A stretch of DNA of 64,000 nt. It comes from Xenopus tropicalis (lineage: Eukaryota; Chordata; Amphibia; Anura; Pipidae). Positions 9,596 to 19,804 of this stretch are shown piece by piece (positions within the stretch are counted from its first letter, which is position 1; each line of letters opens with the position of its first letter). Under the pieces are notes generated by a model that did no database searches, was not told where the DNA came from, and saw only the letters and a list, made by a program, of their open reading frames with translations. A program made the position numbers and the translations under genes. The stretch covers positions 146,338,545-146,402,544 of the forward strand of contig NC_030680.2 in NCBI RefSeq assembly GCF_000004195.4, written 5' to 3'.

Positions 9596-12500
9596 ACCGT
9601 GAGGAACCCCCAACCCAACATCCCCCGGCAGGGCATTCCCCAACCCCCTCACTGCCCTCACTGTGAGGAACCCCCTACCCAACACCCCCCGGCAGGGCAT
9701 TCCCCAACCCCCTCACTGCCCTCACTGTGAGGAACCCCCTACCCAACATCCCCCGGCAGGGCATTCCCCAACCTCACTGCCCTCACCGTGAGGAACCCCC
9801 TACCCAACATCCCCCAGCAGGGCATTCCCCAACCCCCTCACTGCCCTCCCAGTGAGGAACCCCCTACCCAACATCCCCCGGCAGGGCATTCCCCAACCCC
9901 CTCACTGTGAGGAACCCCCTACCCAACATCCCCCGGCAGGGCATTCCCCAACCCCCTCACTGCCCTCCCAGTGAGGAACCCCCTACCCAACATCCCCCGG
10001 CAGGGCATTCCCCAACCCCCTCACTGCCCTCACCGTGAGGAACCCCCTACCCAACATCCCCTGCAGGGCATTCCCTAACCTCCTCACTGCCCTCACCGTG
10101 AGGAACCCCCTACCCAAAATCCCCCGGCAGGGCATTCCCCAACCCCCTCACTGCCCTCACTGTGAGGAACCCCCAACCCAACATCCCCCGGCAGGGCATT
10201 CCCCAACCTCACTGCCCTCACCGTGAGGGACCCCCTACCCAACACCCCCCGGCAGGGCATTCCCCAACCCCCTCACTGCCCTCACTGTGAGGAACCCCCT
10301 ACCCAACACCCCCCGGCAGGGCATTCCCCAACCCCCTCACTGCCCTCACTGTGAGGAACCCCCTACCCAACATCCCCCGGCAGGGCATTCCCCAACCTCC
10401 TCACTGCCCTCACCGTGAGGAACCCCCTACCCAACATCCCCCGGCAGGGCATTCCCCAACCCCCTCACTGCCCTCACCGTGAGGAACCCCCTACCCAACA
10501 TCCCCCAGCAGGGCATTCCCCAACCCCCTCACTGTGAGGAACCCCCTACCCAACATCCCCCGGCAGGGCATTCCCCAACCCCTTCACTGCCCTCCCAGTG
10601 AGGAACCCCCTACCCAACATCCCCCGGCAGGGCATTCCCCAACCCCCTCACTGCCCTCCCAGTGAGGAACCCCCTACCCAACATCCCCCGGCAGGGCATT
10701 CCCCAACCCCCTCACTGCCCTCACTGTGAGGAACCCCCTACCCAACATCCCCCGGCAGGGCATTCCCCAACCCCCTAACTGCCCTCACCGTGAGGAACCC
10801 CCTACCCAACATCCCCCGGCAGGGCATTCCCCAACCCCCTCACTGCCCTCACCGTGAGGAACCCCCTACCCAACATCCCCCGGCAGGGCATTCCCCAACC
10901 CCCTCACTGCCCTCCCAGTGAGGAACCCCCTACCCAACATCCCCCGGCAGGGCATTCCCCAACCCCCTCACTGCCCTCACCGTGAGGAACCCCCTACCCA
11001 ACATCCCCCGGCAGGGCATTCCCCAACCCCCTCACTGCCCTCACTGTGAGGAACCCCCTACCCAACATCCCCCGGCAGGGCATTCCCCAACCTCACTGCC
11101 CTCACCGTGAGGAACTCCCTACCCAACATCCCCCGGCAGGGCATTCCCCAACCCCCTCACTGCCCTCACCGTGAGGAACCCCCTACCCAACATCCCCCAG
11201 CAGGGCATTCCCCAGCCCCCTCACTGTGAGGAACCCCCTACCCAACATCCCCCGGCAGGGCATTCCCCAACCCCCTCACTGCCCTCCCAGTGAGGAACCC
11301 CCTACCCAACATCCCCCGGCAGGGCATTCCCCAACCCCCTCACTGCCCTCACCGTGAGGAACCCCCTACCCAACATCCCCCCGGCAGGGCATTCCCCAAC
11401 CCCCTCACTGCCCTCACTGTGAGGAACCCCCTACCCAACATCCCCCGGCAGGGCATTCCCCAACCTCACTGCCCTCACCGTGAGGAACCCCCTACCCAAC
11501 ATCCCCCGGCAGGGCATTCCCCAACCCCCTCACTGCCCTCACCGTGAGGAACCCCCTACCCAACATCCCCCGGCAGGGCATTCCCCAACCCCCTCACTGC
11601 CCTCCCAGTGAGGAACCCCCTACCCAACATCCCCCGGCAAGGCATTCCCCAACCCCCTCACTGCCCTCACCGTGAGGAACCCCCTACCCAACATCCCCCG
11701 GCAGGGCATTCCCCAACCCCCTCACTGCCCTCACTGTGAGGAACCCCCTACCCAACATCCCCCGGCAGGGCATTCCCCAACCTCACTGCCCTCACCGTGA
11801 GGAACCCCCTACCCAACATCCCCCGGCAGGGCATTCCCCAACCCCCTCACTGCCCTCCCAGTGAGGAACCCCCTACCCAACATCCCCCGGCAGGGCATTC
11901 CCCAACCCCCTCACTGCCCTCACCGTGAGGAACCCCCTACCCAACATCCCCCCGGCAGGGCATTCCCCAACCCCCTCACTGCCCTCACTGTGAGGAACCC
12001 CCTACCCAACATCCCCCGGCAGGGCATTCCCCAACCTCACTGCCCTCACCGTGAGGAACCCCCTACCCAACATCCCCCGGCAGGGCATTCCCCAACCCCC
12101 TCACTGCCCTCACCGTGAGGAACCCCCTACCCAACATCCCCCGGCAGGGCATTCCCCAACCCCCTCACTGCCCTCCCAGTGAGGAACCCCCTACCCAACA
12201 TCCCCCGGCAAGGCATTCCCCAACCCCCTCACTGCCCTCACCGTGAGGAACCCCCTACCCAACATCCCCCGGCAGGGCATTCCCCAACCCCCTCACTGCC
12301 CTCACCGTGAGGAACCCCCTACCCAACATCCCCCAGCAGGGCATTCCCCAACCCCCTCACTGTGAGGAACCCCCTACCCAACATCCCCCGGCAGGGCATT
12401 CCCCAACCCCCTCACTGCCCTCCCAGTGAGGAACCCCCTACCCAACATCCCCCGGCAGGGCATTCCCCAACCCCCTCACTGCCCTCACTGTGAGGAACCC

Positions 12501-13485
12501 CCTACCCAACATCCCCCGGCAGGGCATTCCCCAACCCCCTCACTGCCCTCACCGTGAGGAACCCCCTACCCAACATCCCCCGGCAGGGCATTCCCCAACC
12601 CCCTCACTGCCCTCACCGTGAGGAACCCCCTACCCAACATCCCCCGGCAGGGCATTCCCCAACCCCCTCACTGCCCTCACCGTGAGGAACCCCCTACCCA
12701 ACATCCCCCGGCAGGGCATTCCCCAACCCCCTCACCGTGAGGAACCCCCTACCCAACATCCCCCGGCAGGGCATTCCCCAACCCCCTCACTGCCCTCACT
12801 GTGAGGAACCCCCTACCCAACATCCCCCGGCAGGGCATTCCCCAACCCCCTCACTGCCCTCACCGTGAGGAACCCCCTACCCAACATCCCCCGGCAGGGC
12901 ATTCCCCAACCCCCTCACTGCCCTCACCGTGAGGAACCCCCTACCCAACACCCCCCGGCAGGGCATTCCCCAACCCCCTCACTGCCCTCACCGTAAGGAA
13001 CCCCCTACCCAACATCCCCCAGCAGGGCATTCCCCAACCCCCTCACTGTGAGGAACCCCCTACCCAACATCCCCCGGCAGGGCATTCCCCAACCCCCTCA
13101 CTGCCCTCACTGTGAGGAACCCCCTACCCAACATCCCCCGGCAGGGCATTCCCCAACCCCCTCACTGCCCTCACTGTGAGGAACCCCCTACCCAACATCC
13201 CCCGGCAGGGCATTCCCCAACCCCCTCACTGCCCTCACCGTGAGGAACCCCCTACCCAACATCCCCCGGCAGGGCATTCCCCAACCCCCTCACTGCCCTC
13301 ACCGTGAGGAACCCCCTACCCAACATCCCCCGGCAGGGCATTCCCCAACCCCCTCACTGCCCTCACCGTGAGGAACCCCCTACCCAACATCCCCCGGCAG
13401 GGCATTCCCCAACCCCCTCACCGTGAGGAACCCCCTACCCAACATCCCCCGGCAGGGCATTCCCCAACCTCACTGCCCTCACCAT
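9596..13485 (-). repeat. 64-bp minisatellite made of LINE ORF2 C-terminal codons
   Basis: About 61 head-to-tail units, mostly 64 bp, with shorter (about 55 and 61 bp) variants. On the minus strand one unit reads FLTVRAVRGLGNALPGD. This resembles the C-terminal stretch of CR1/L2-type LINE ORF2, and a LINE relic in the matching orientation (13755-14170) ends exactly at FFTV. The unit is not a multiple of three, so the array is not a protein gene. A 571-bp higher-order repeat is visible: the segments starting at 11290 and 11861 are the same. CCTCACCGTGAGG within each unit is self-complementary. Confidence 0.85.
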
Positions 13486-13754
13486 CAGGCCCAGATTTGC
13501 GGAGAGGCCACAAAGGCCCGGGCCTAGGGCGGCACAAATTTGGGGGTGGCATGCCGCCCCGCCACAAGGCAACCTAAAGCTTTTTCACCCATACGGAGCA
13601 GTGGGGACCTCTCCCCCACTGCTCCGTATGTGAATGTTTACACGCCTTGTCGATCGCGCATGCGCGCGGGGAGTGCCGATTATACGTTTGCGCATGCGCA
13701 GAGCAAGATGGACAGGGGCGCCCTTGGGGCGGCGGGATTACAAATCCAGCCCTG
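13486..13754. mobile_element. hAT-like MITE inserted in the last minisatellite unit
   Basis: Inverted ends CAGGCCCAGATTTG and CAAATCCAGCCCTG are flanked by CTCACCAT (13478-13485) and CTCACCGT (13755-13762), 7 of 8 identical. Both flanks are phases of the minisatellite/LINE sequence. An internal hairpin has arms CATACGGAGCAGTGGGG and CCCCACTGCTCCGTATG (about 13589-13631). Confidence 0.82.
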
Positions 13755-14170
13755 CTCACCGTGAAAAACCGCTTACGCTGCTTCAAATGGAAACTCCTTT
13801 CCTCTAATCAAAAGGGGTGACCTCTGGTGCGCTGATTGTTTTTATGGGAAAAAAGAACATCCCCCAACTGCCTATAATCCCCTCTAATGTACTTGTACAG
13901 AGTAATCATGTCCCCTCGCAAGCGCCTCTTTTCCAGAGAAAACAACCCCAACCCTGACAGTCTCACCTCATAGTTTAACCCTTCCATCTCCTTAACCAGT
14001 TTAGTTGCAGTCTCTGCACTCTCTCCAGCTCATTAATATCCTTCTTAAGGACTGGAGCCCAAAACTGCACTGCATACTCAAGGTGAGGCCTTACCAGGGA
14101 CCTATAAAGGGGCAAAAATATGTTTTCTTCCCTCGAGTCAATGCCTTTTTTTTATACAAGACAGCACTTT
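13755..14170 (-). pseudogene. LINE ORF2 C-terminal relic (CR1/L2-like)
   Basis: Read on the minus strand this encodes, in order, YEVRLSGLGLFSLEKRRLRG, then DMITLYKYIRGDY, RTRGHPF, a stop, LEERSFHLKQRKRFFTV. The series (L)E(K/E)RRLRGDxI...YK, then TRGH, then RFF.xR is the hallmark C-terminal tail of CR1/L2-type non-LTR retrotransposon reverse transcriptases. The rest of ORF2 is absent. A stop interrupts the frame after RTRGHPF. At the 13755 edge the sequence passes, interrupted only by a hAT insertion, into the 64-bp minisatellite that repeats the next codons. It is a dead 5'-truncated copy. The LINE class comes from memory of motif order, not a search. Confidence 0.75.
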
Positions 14171-14260
14171 ATAGCTACCATCCATAGCTACTATCTTCTT
14201 GACTAGTTAATTGAAATGAGTCACTCAGTTATTCCAGGGGCAACTTCATACCCCTCCCAT

Positions 14261-14305
14261 GAACAGAAAGTTCACTTGATCTCAGCTAAAAAGCTGAAAA
14301 GCGAT
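14261..14305 (-). pseudogene. U2 snRNA 5'-end fragment (pseudogene)
   Basis: The reverse complement starts ATCGCTTTTCAGCTTTTTAG and runs on through GAGATCAAGTG to CTGTTC. It aligns without gaps to the first 45 nt of U2 snRNA with about 37 identities. The branch-point-recognition region is changed and the rest of U2 is missing, so it is not functional as U2. Differences in stem I keep pairing (C14-G19 becomes U-A, and G11-U22 becomes A-U). A 3'-truncated retro-pseudogene is likely; chance similarity cannot be fully excluded. Confidence 0.55.
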
Positions 14306-14523
14306 ACCTGCAGTTACTGCCCCAGCATTTTGGGCACCATTGGGTAATAAATGGCTATGAAACACACCATCATGACTATTAATTTCTTCACACATGCCCA
14401 AAATAAACTGCATATACAAGGTAGTACATTTAGTAGAAGTCTGTAAATCTTCTTGCCAAAGATAAAGTCCTAAAATGTCCTACCTTTGGATTTTCAGCTT
14501 TTCCTTCCTTGTTAATTCCTCCT

Positions 14524-14833
14524 TAGTGATGGGCGAAATGTTTTGCCAGGCATGGATTCGCGGCGAAATGTTTCACGAAACGGATGAAAAAATTCGCTAC
14601 GCGCCCAAAAATTGTCGTCCGCAACAAAAGAATAGCCGCAGGCGACAAAAGAATATCCACGGGCAACAAAATAATAGCCGCGCCACAAAATAATAGCCGC
14701 AGACGACAAAAGAATAGCTGCGGACGACAAAAGAATAGCTGCGGACGGCAATTTTTTTTGACGAGCGACATTTTCGCCGTTTCATGAATTTTTTGCCATT
14801 TTGCGAATCTTTTGAAAGATTTGCTCATCACTA
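14524..14833. mobile_element. Ac-like hAT MITE with ~21-bp internal repeats
   Basis: Ends TAGTGATGGGCGAAAT and GCTCATCACTA, flanked by TTCCTCCT (14516-14523) and TTCCTCAT (14834-14841). The centre (about 14610-14750) repeats a ~21-bp unit of the form GACAAAAGAATAGCCGCAG, the inverse of the unit in the copy at 1855. Confidence 0.85.
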
Positions 14834-14841
14834 TTCCTCAT

Positions 14842-15714
14842 CCTCCATATTCTGCCCCTTTCAACTGAATGTGTAATAATTGCAATGGTCATTTGAATCA
14901 AAAAGACCATAACCATCACTTCAGGAATTATGGGAGGAGACATGCTAATGAATCAGTTTTGTCTATGTGGCTAACAATAAATCCAGAACTGATGGCTTAA
15001 TAGCACAGATACAGCTGAAGAACTCCGAGCCATAAATCCAACCTTGCAGGCAACCTGTTTCCATCTGATTAGAGATCATGGTTTGTGAGGGGAATGACTT
15101 GGAGATTAACCAGACAAAAAAACAAAAACAAACAAAAGAACCCTATCCAGTTTAGGGTTAGAATGGTCAGACTTGACAAATAAATGCCCAAAGCCGTTTC
15201 ATCCCTTCAATATTACAAGACATCAATGGAAACAAAACATGGGAGACTAGGCAGTGTATTTAACAAACCCATTGCAGAAATCCAAAAAGATTCTAAAGAT
15301 GGGATCAATGACTATTTCAGGGCAAGATACAATATAATTAAACTAACCTGAAACATGTTTTTACTTAAATGGCAGATAGTGTAAAAGGTGGAAGGCATTT
15401 TTGCCCTGGCACAAGTAACAATGATGGAGCAAATGGTATGTGCGCCATTGGACTAATAATGAAATTGTCATGATCGGTAACCCCAAACCCAGAGCGGTTG
15501 TCAAGGTCCCGGCCGCAGCTCACACTTATGCCTATAAAAGCCGCGTTTGGCTTCGGGTGAAGCCCTCTGCTACTTGGGTGCCACAAGGTCTTAAAGTGAA
15601 GGAACCAGGGCAAAGGTTCTGAGCGAGCAAGAGAACCAGGTCTTGGGAACAGGACTGAGGGAGCTTACAAGAACCAGAGTCAGGCAGGTCGGGTCAAAAC
15701 AGAACAGCACCAAG
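14842..15714. other. Unrecognised sequence flanking the LTR element
   Basis: No gene seen. From about 15,460 the sequence includes TATAAAAGCCGCG and several CAGGTC/CAGGCAGGTC motifs that resume after the LTR element at 19,805. The LTR element therefore probably landed in an older repeat. Confidence 0.4.
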
Positions 15715-16429
15715 TGTAAGAAATCGTGTATCTTGGGTGCCATTATTTGTGATATATATAAATATATATATATGTGTTTGTGGCTCTATTGTGTTATACA
15801 CTGAGTATGGGGGTAGCTCTAATGATTAATATAAACCAGTTTTTCAAGTTGCACCCGAAGCCAAATCTCCATATCTAAGGGTTTTTCTGTGGATGGTGGG
15901 ACAGTACGTCTCCGAGAAGCCATAAAACTCAACAGTTACTGAACAATGGGCAAGGTGTGGTTTGTATCAACCCCCATCTGATCAGTTGGTATGTGGGGGG
16001 CAGTGGCTGAAAGGTGTATAAATGTGGGCTGGACAGAGGAACCTGGGGGAGCAACCTGGAAAAAGAACCTGGAAGGAGCACCTGGGGACTGGATCAGAAG
16101 TGACCGGGCAGGATGTGAGACAGACCAGAGAGAAGAGGCCATGGCTAGAGAAAAGGAACAAGACCACCATGTTCTTTGTGTATCGGTAGCTATAATGTAG
16201 ATTTTGTCATTAATCTTTAAATGTAAATAATGTATAAATATTGTTTTGTTAATTAATCATTTAAGTGTAACCGTCCATTGATTTGCTACTCAATATATTC
16301 ATTTTAATATACACTTATTGGTGTGGGTTATTTGTCTGCTTCTCAAAAGAACCGGAACCCTAGTAAGAGGGGTGATTAATATTATTATTAATATAATATT
16401 ATTATTATATATATAGGTCAAATCTTATA
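15715..16429 (+). repeat. 5' LTR (715 bp)
   Basis: A direct copy of 19090-19804, also 715 bp. It begins TGTAAGAAATCG and ends CAAATCTTATA, so the usual terminal CA is TA here. The two LTRs differ, by eye, only in one six-base patch (CCGTCC here, CAATAC in the other), giving three mismatches. The 4-bp flank CAAG (15711-15714) is repeated after the 3' LTR (19805-19808). Confidence 0.95.
16017..16023 (+). promoter_or_regulatory. Candidate TATA box in the 5' LTR
   Basis: TATAAAT sits about 300 bp into the LTR, in a plausible position for a U3 promoter. The same motif is at 19392-19398 in the 3' LTR. No clear AATAAA signal was found downstream. Confidence 0.5.
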
Positions 16430-16431
16430 GA

Positions 16432-16449
16432 TGGCGAATGCAGGCAGGA
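16432..16449 (+). promoter_or_regulatory. Candidate primer-binding site
   Basis: TGGCGAATGCAGGCAGGA begins two bases after the 5' LTR. A TGG start at this distance is typical for a tRNA primer-binding site. I could not assign a tRNA. Confidence 0.4.
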
Positions 16450-16563
16450 GAGCAATGCATGGCATTTAATTCATATTTATAAGTGTATATTATTGTGTAG
16501 CAAACCAATCGATTGTTTTGTTTTGTGTTGTTTTAGTCTTTGTTTTAAGTTTAAAAAAAAAAA

Positions 16564-17697
16564 ATGGATGTCTTAGCTAAAAAGATTGCCATGGTCACGT
16601 GCTCAGGGGAGATTGTTAAGTGTATGCAGGGATCTCCAGATCCATGGGCTAAGGCTCAGGCATATGTGACCAGGGCAATACAGGAAAAATGCATGTCTAA
16701 AGCAAAAGGGAAAAGTGCACTGGTTTTTGCTGCCTGCTGGATAGCAGAACAGTATAAAACTCTAGCGGTGCAGAAAGAGAATCTGGAGGGAAAGATTCTT
16801 TATTTGAATGATACGATAGATTCTCTAAAATTTTCTGTTGAAAATGCTGCTGCTATTTCCATTAGCAACCAGCAAACAATGGCAGAAAACCAGAAGGAGA
16901 TTGCGCAGCTCCAACAGAGGCTGAGAGATGCAGAGGGCACCATTAAAAGTTTGGTTGCAACCTCAACCAGCAATGTAGGAGCTGATCATTCATCAGAGAT
17001 TAAAGGGTTAAAAGCTCAGTTAAGAAGTCCTGTTGTATTAGCTGTTACCGGGCAGAGTAATACTAAGGGTAGAGATCTGTCTGCTAATGGTTTAAATGAA
17101 AGCAGTAGGACATGTGAAACTGCAAGTGAAGGTAATGGGACTAGTTTAGAATGTACTAGTCATGCCAGGCCTTCTAAATTGATTTCTAATTGTGCAGAGT
17201 ACAGGACTGATAAACTGAAAGACAACAGTCCAGGAAAACAGGTTTCTAACCCCCTGCAATCTAGGAAACCGCATAACAATGAAAGGGTGTCGGCGATAAA
17301 GGTTTCTCTCCCTGCTAAACAGAATTGTAACAATTCAGTTAAAAAACACACAGAAAAGAAAGTGTTTAGGTGCTATGCGTGTTCAAAAGTTGGGCACATA
17401 GCCAGGTATTGTACCCTGAAAAACTATTATTGGGATAATAATAATTGGTACAATGAAAGAGAGAATTGGAATTCCTCTAGGTGGGGATTTCAAAAGAAAA
17501 GTAGGTATGGGAATACATGGGTCCCATATCAGGTTCTTACAACTCAGAGAGAAAGGCTGAGTGCAGAGAACTCCTATCTCCAAAATGCATGGGGAGCATT
17601 TAAAAAAGAGTTGGAAAGCATCAAATTAGAACTTTCTCAAATTAAAGGAAGAAGGGCTAATGAGAATAGAGGGAAACACAATGTGAATATGCCCTAA
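16564..17697 (+). CDS. Gag-like protein with CCHC zinc knuckle, of an LTR retrotransposon
   Basis: A 377-codon ORF and the only intact coding region of this element; its start ATG is the first after the 5' LTR and follows an A-run. One retroviral-type zinc knuckle of spacing CX2CX4HX4C lies at residues 270-283 (CYACSKVGHIARYC), suggesting nucleic-acid binding and a nucleocapsid role. It is followed by an aromatic and Asn-rich stretch. Residues about 70-130 and 330-365 are heptad-like and charged, consistent with coiled coils. Residues 150-260 are Ser/Asn/Lys-rich and probably disordered. There is no protease or polymerase fusion and no obvious frameshift into pol. Near-identical flanking LTRs suggest recent insertion. 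The family was not identified; Gag of an endogenous retrovirus-like or Gypsy-like element is the inference. Confidence 0.8.
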   Translation: MDVLAKKIAMVTCSGEIVKCMQGSPDPWAKAQAYVTRAIQEKCMSKAKGKSALVFAACWIAEQYKTLAVQKENLEGKILYLNDTIDSLKFSVENAAAISISNQQTMAENQKEIAQLQQRLRDAEGTIKSLVATSTSNVGADHSSEIKGLKAQLRSPVVLAVTGQSNTKGRDLSANGLNESSRTCETASEGNGTSLECTSHARPSKLISNCAEYRTDKLKDNSPGKQVSNPLQSRKPHNNERVSAIKVSLPAKQNCNNSVKKHTEKKVFRCYACSKVGHIARYCTLKNYYWDNNNWYNERENWNSSRWGFQKKSRYGNTWVPYQVLTTQRERLSAENSYLQNAWGAFKKELESIKLELSQIKGRRANENRGKHNVNMP

Positions 17698-19089
17698 CTT
17701 TTTCCCTTCACCAAGTTTATGTTTTACAGGATAAAGAAGGATTCAGGATTATGTAAAGGAGAATACCGTGCCTTACCTTGTCCTGTGAAAAAAAAAAAAT
17801 TATAGAGGACCTTATGTATTTGTTTTTTTTTTTTTTCCTTTTTACACAGAAGGAGAAGCCTCTAAATTGGTATGGTACAGTCAGGTTATACAAATTCAAA
17901 AACATTTTTTGGTTTTTAATAGTTAGAATGACCTGCACTGTGAGGGAGTAAAATGGCTGCTGCTTTAGTTTAGTAGGAGAGTAAAAAGCACTGAGGCACA
18001 ATTTGAATTTTATTTTTGATATGATTTGCCTGAGACAGATTGTTTTTCTTTACTCTTTGTATTAGCAGCAACATGTTTGTGACATCTTTACATAGATTGC
18101 ATGCTGCTTGATAACCTCAATGTATGTTATGTGTTTTTGTATCAAAGCAGTATTCAGTCTATAGTTTTTCTCCAAAGTTTGTCTTACATTGTTTGTATTA
18201 TCTTGAGTTTGTTGTGTGTAAAGTCTTCAAGGTGGGGTGTTTAAAACCACTTAACTTCACTAATTTGCATTATAGTTACCAGTCTGGTTTGTCCTATACA
18301 TTTCTAGTATTTTGTTTATGTTTATGGTCTGTACCTGTCCAAAACAGCTAAAACAATGATGCTCCTTACAATTGTCTTGCTCTATTTTAGATGATCAGGC
18401 ATGAAACTGAGGTGGAAATACTGAGACAAAGATGACAAACAACTCACTAGTGATTTGGCTAAGATAGTGCTGCACACTTTAGTGTAGTGTATCTTTTTAA
18501 TTTCCTGAAGTCAGTATTGGTTATGGTCACACCTAACCATGAATTGAGGTGCTAATCCCAGCTATGCTGATTAATAAAATGTGCCGCAGAGATTCTCACC
18601 CTACCCCACAATAATAAAGGATTTTCCCTGTGTGGTCTCATTCATATGGTAACCGTGGTAAGCAAAATGTGTTGGGTGTTGCAAACACCAAAGTTTAAAG
18701 GCCATGGGTTACTGCAGAGGCCTAAAATGGGATCCAGCCCAGACATGGGTGGAGTAGTGTCACGTGGGTAAGTGGTGAGTACAGCGCACAGACAATACAG
18801 CAAAGTAAGCTGGAAACAAAGCCTCTAAAAGTGTGTGAGATTTTCTAACTGGCAGAAGGGTTCAAATTATGAGTATGAACTGTGAGTGTTTTTATAATTA
18901 GGTTAAATATTACCTCACAGTACCCTAAAACGTAAGCCTGTGTGAGTGTTATATAATTTGGGTCTCAGTAATCCTTTCACTTTCAGCACAAATACATATT
19001 ATTCATTAATGGGTGTCCCTGAATGTTATACCTTTTTGTATTTAGAGGGCTCTTTCCTTGTGAAGTCCTTCGCCCTCTAGGTGGGGATT
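17698..19089 (+). other. Non-coding tail of the LTR element
   Basis: No ORF with recognisable domains. A-rich and T-rich runs lie near 17,790-17,840. It probably holds cis sequences only, or the residue of deleted pol and env. Confidence 0.55.
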
Positions 19090-19804
19090 TGTAAGAAATC
19101 GTGTATCTTGGGTGCCATTATTTGTGATATATATAAATATATATATATGTGTTTGTGGCTCTATTGTGTTATACACTGAGTATGGGGGTAGCTCTAATGA
19201 TTAATATAAACCAGTTTTTCAAGTTGCACCCGAAGCCAAATCTCCATATCTAAGGGTTTTTCTGTGGATGGTGGGACAGTACGTCTCCGAGAAGCCATAA
19301 AACTCAACAGTTACTGAACAATGGGCAAGGTGTGGTTTGTATCAACCCCCATCTGATCAGTTGGTATGTGGGGGGCAGTGGCTGAAAGGTGTATAAATGT
19401 GGGCTGGACAGAGGAACCTGGGGGAGCAACCTGGAAAAAGAACCTGGAAGGAGCACCTGGGGACTGGATCAGAAGTGACCGGGCAGGATGTGAGACAGAC
19501 CAGAGAGAAGAGGCCATGGCTAGAGAAAAGGAACAAGACCACCATGTTCTTTGTGTATCGGTAGCTATAATGTAGATTTTGTCATTAATCTTTAAATGTA
19601 AATAATGTATAAATATTGTTTTGTTAATTAATCATTTAAGTGTAACAATACATTGATTTGCTACTCAATATATTCATTTTAATATACACTTATTGGTGTG
19701 GGTTATTTGTCTGCTTCTCAAAAGAACCGGAACCCTAGTAAGAGGGGTGATTAATATTATTATTAATATAATATTATTATTATATATATAGGTCAAATCT
19801 TATA
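19090..19804 (+). repeat. 3' LTR (715 bp)
   Basis: Direct repeat of the 5' LTR with the same length and ends. It is followed by CAAG (19805-19808), matching the 4 bp before the 5' LTR, so a 4-bp target duplication is likely. Confidence 0.95.

Larger units (their letters stand above)
16430..19089 (+). mobile_element. Internal region of a gag-only LTR retrotransposon
   Basis: 2660 bp lie between two near-identical LTRs. It holds one Gag-like ORF (16564-17697) and then 1.4 kb with no long ORF and no protease, reverse transcriptase, RNase H, integrase or env motif that I can see. The element is therefore non-autonomous for enzymes and presumably used those of a relative. A purine-rich stretch, AGGTGGGGA (19079-19087), just before the 3' LTR is the likely polypurine tract. 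Confidence 0.85.

Noticed and set aside
9596..13485. CRISPR-like array
   Set aside because: Units are contiguous with no unique spacers; it is a minisatellite in an animal genome.
15936..16200. Small ORFs present identically in both LTRs
   Set aside because: Duplicate because the LTRs are duplicates; there are short frames on both strands and no domain.
18001..19089. Possible env or pol remnant in the LTR element
   Set aside because: No reverse transcriptase, integrase or envelope motif seen in any frame.
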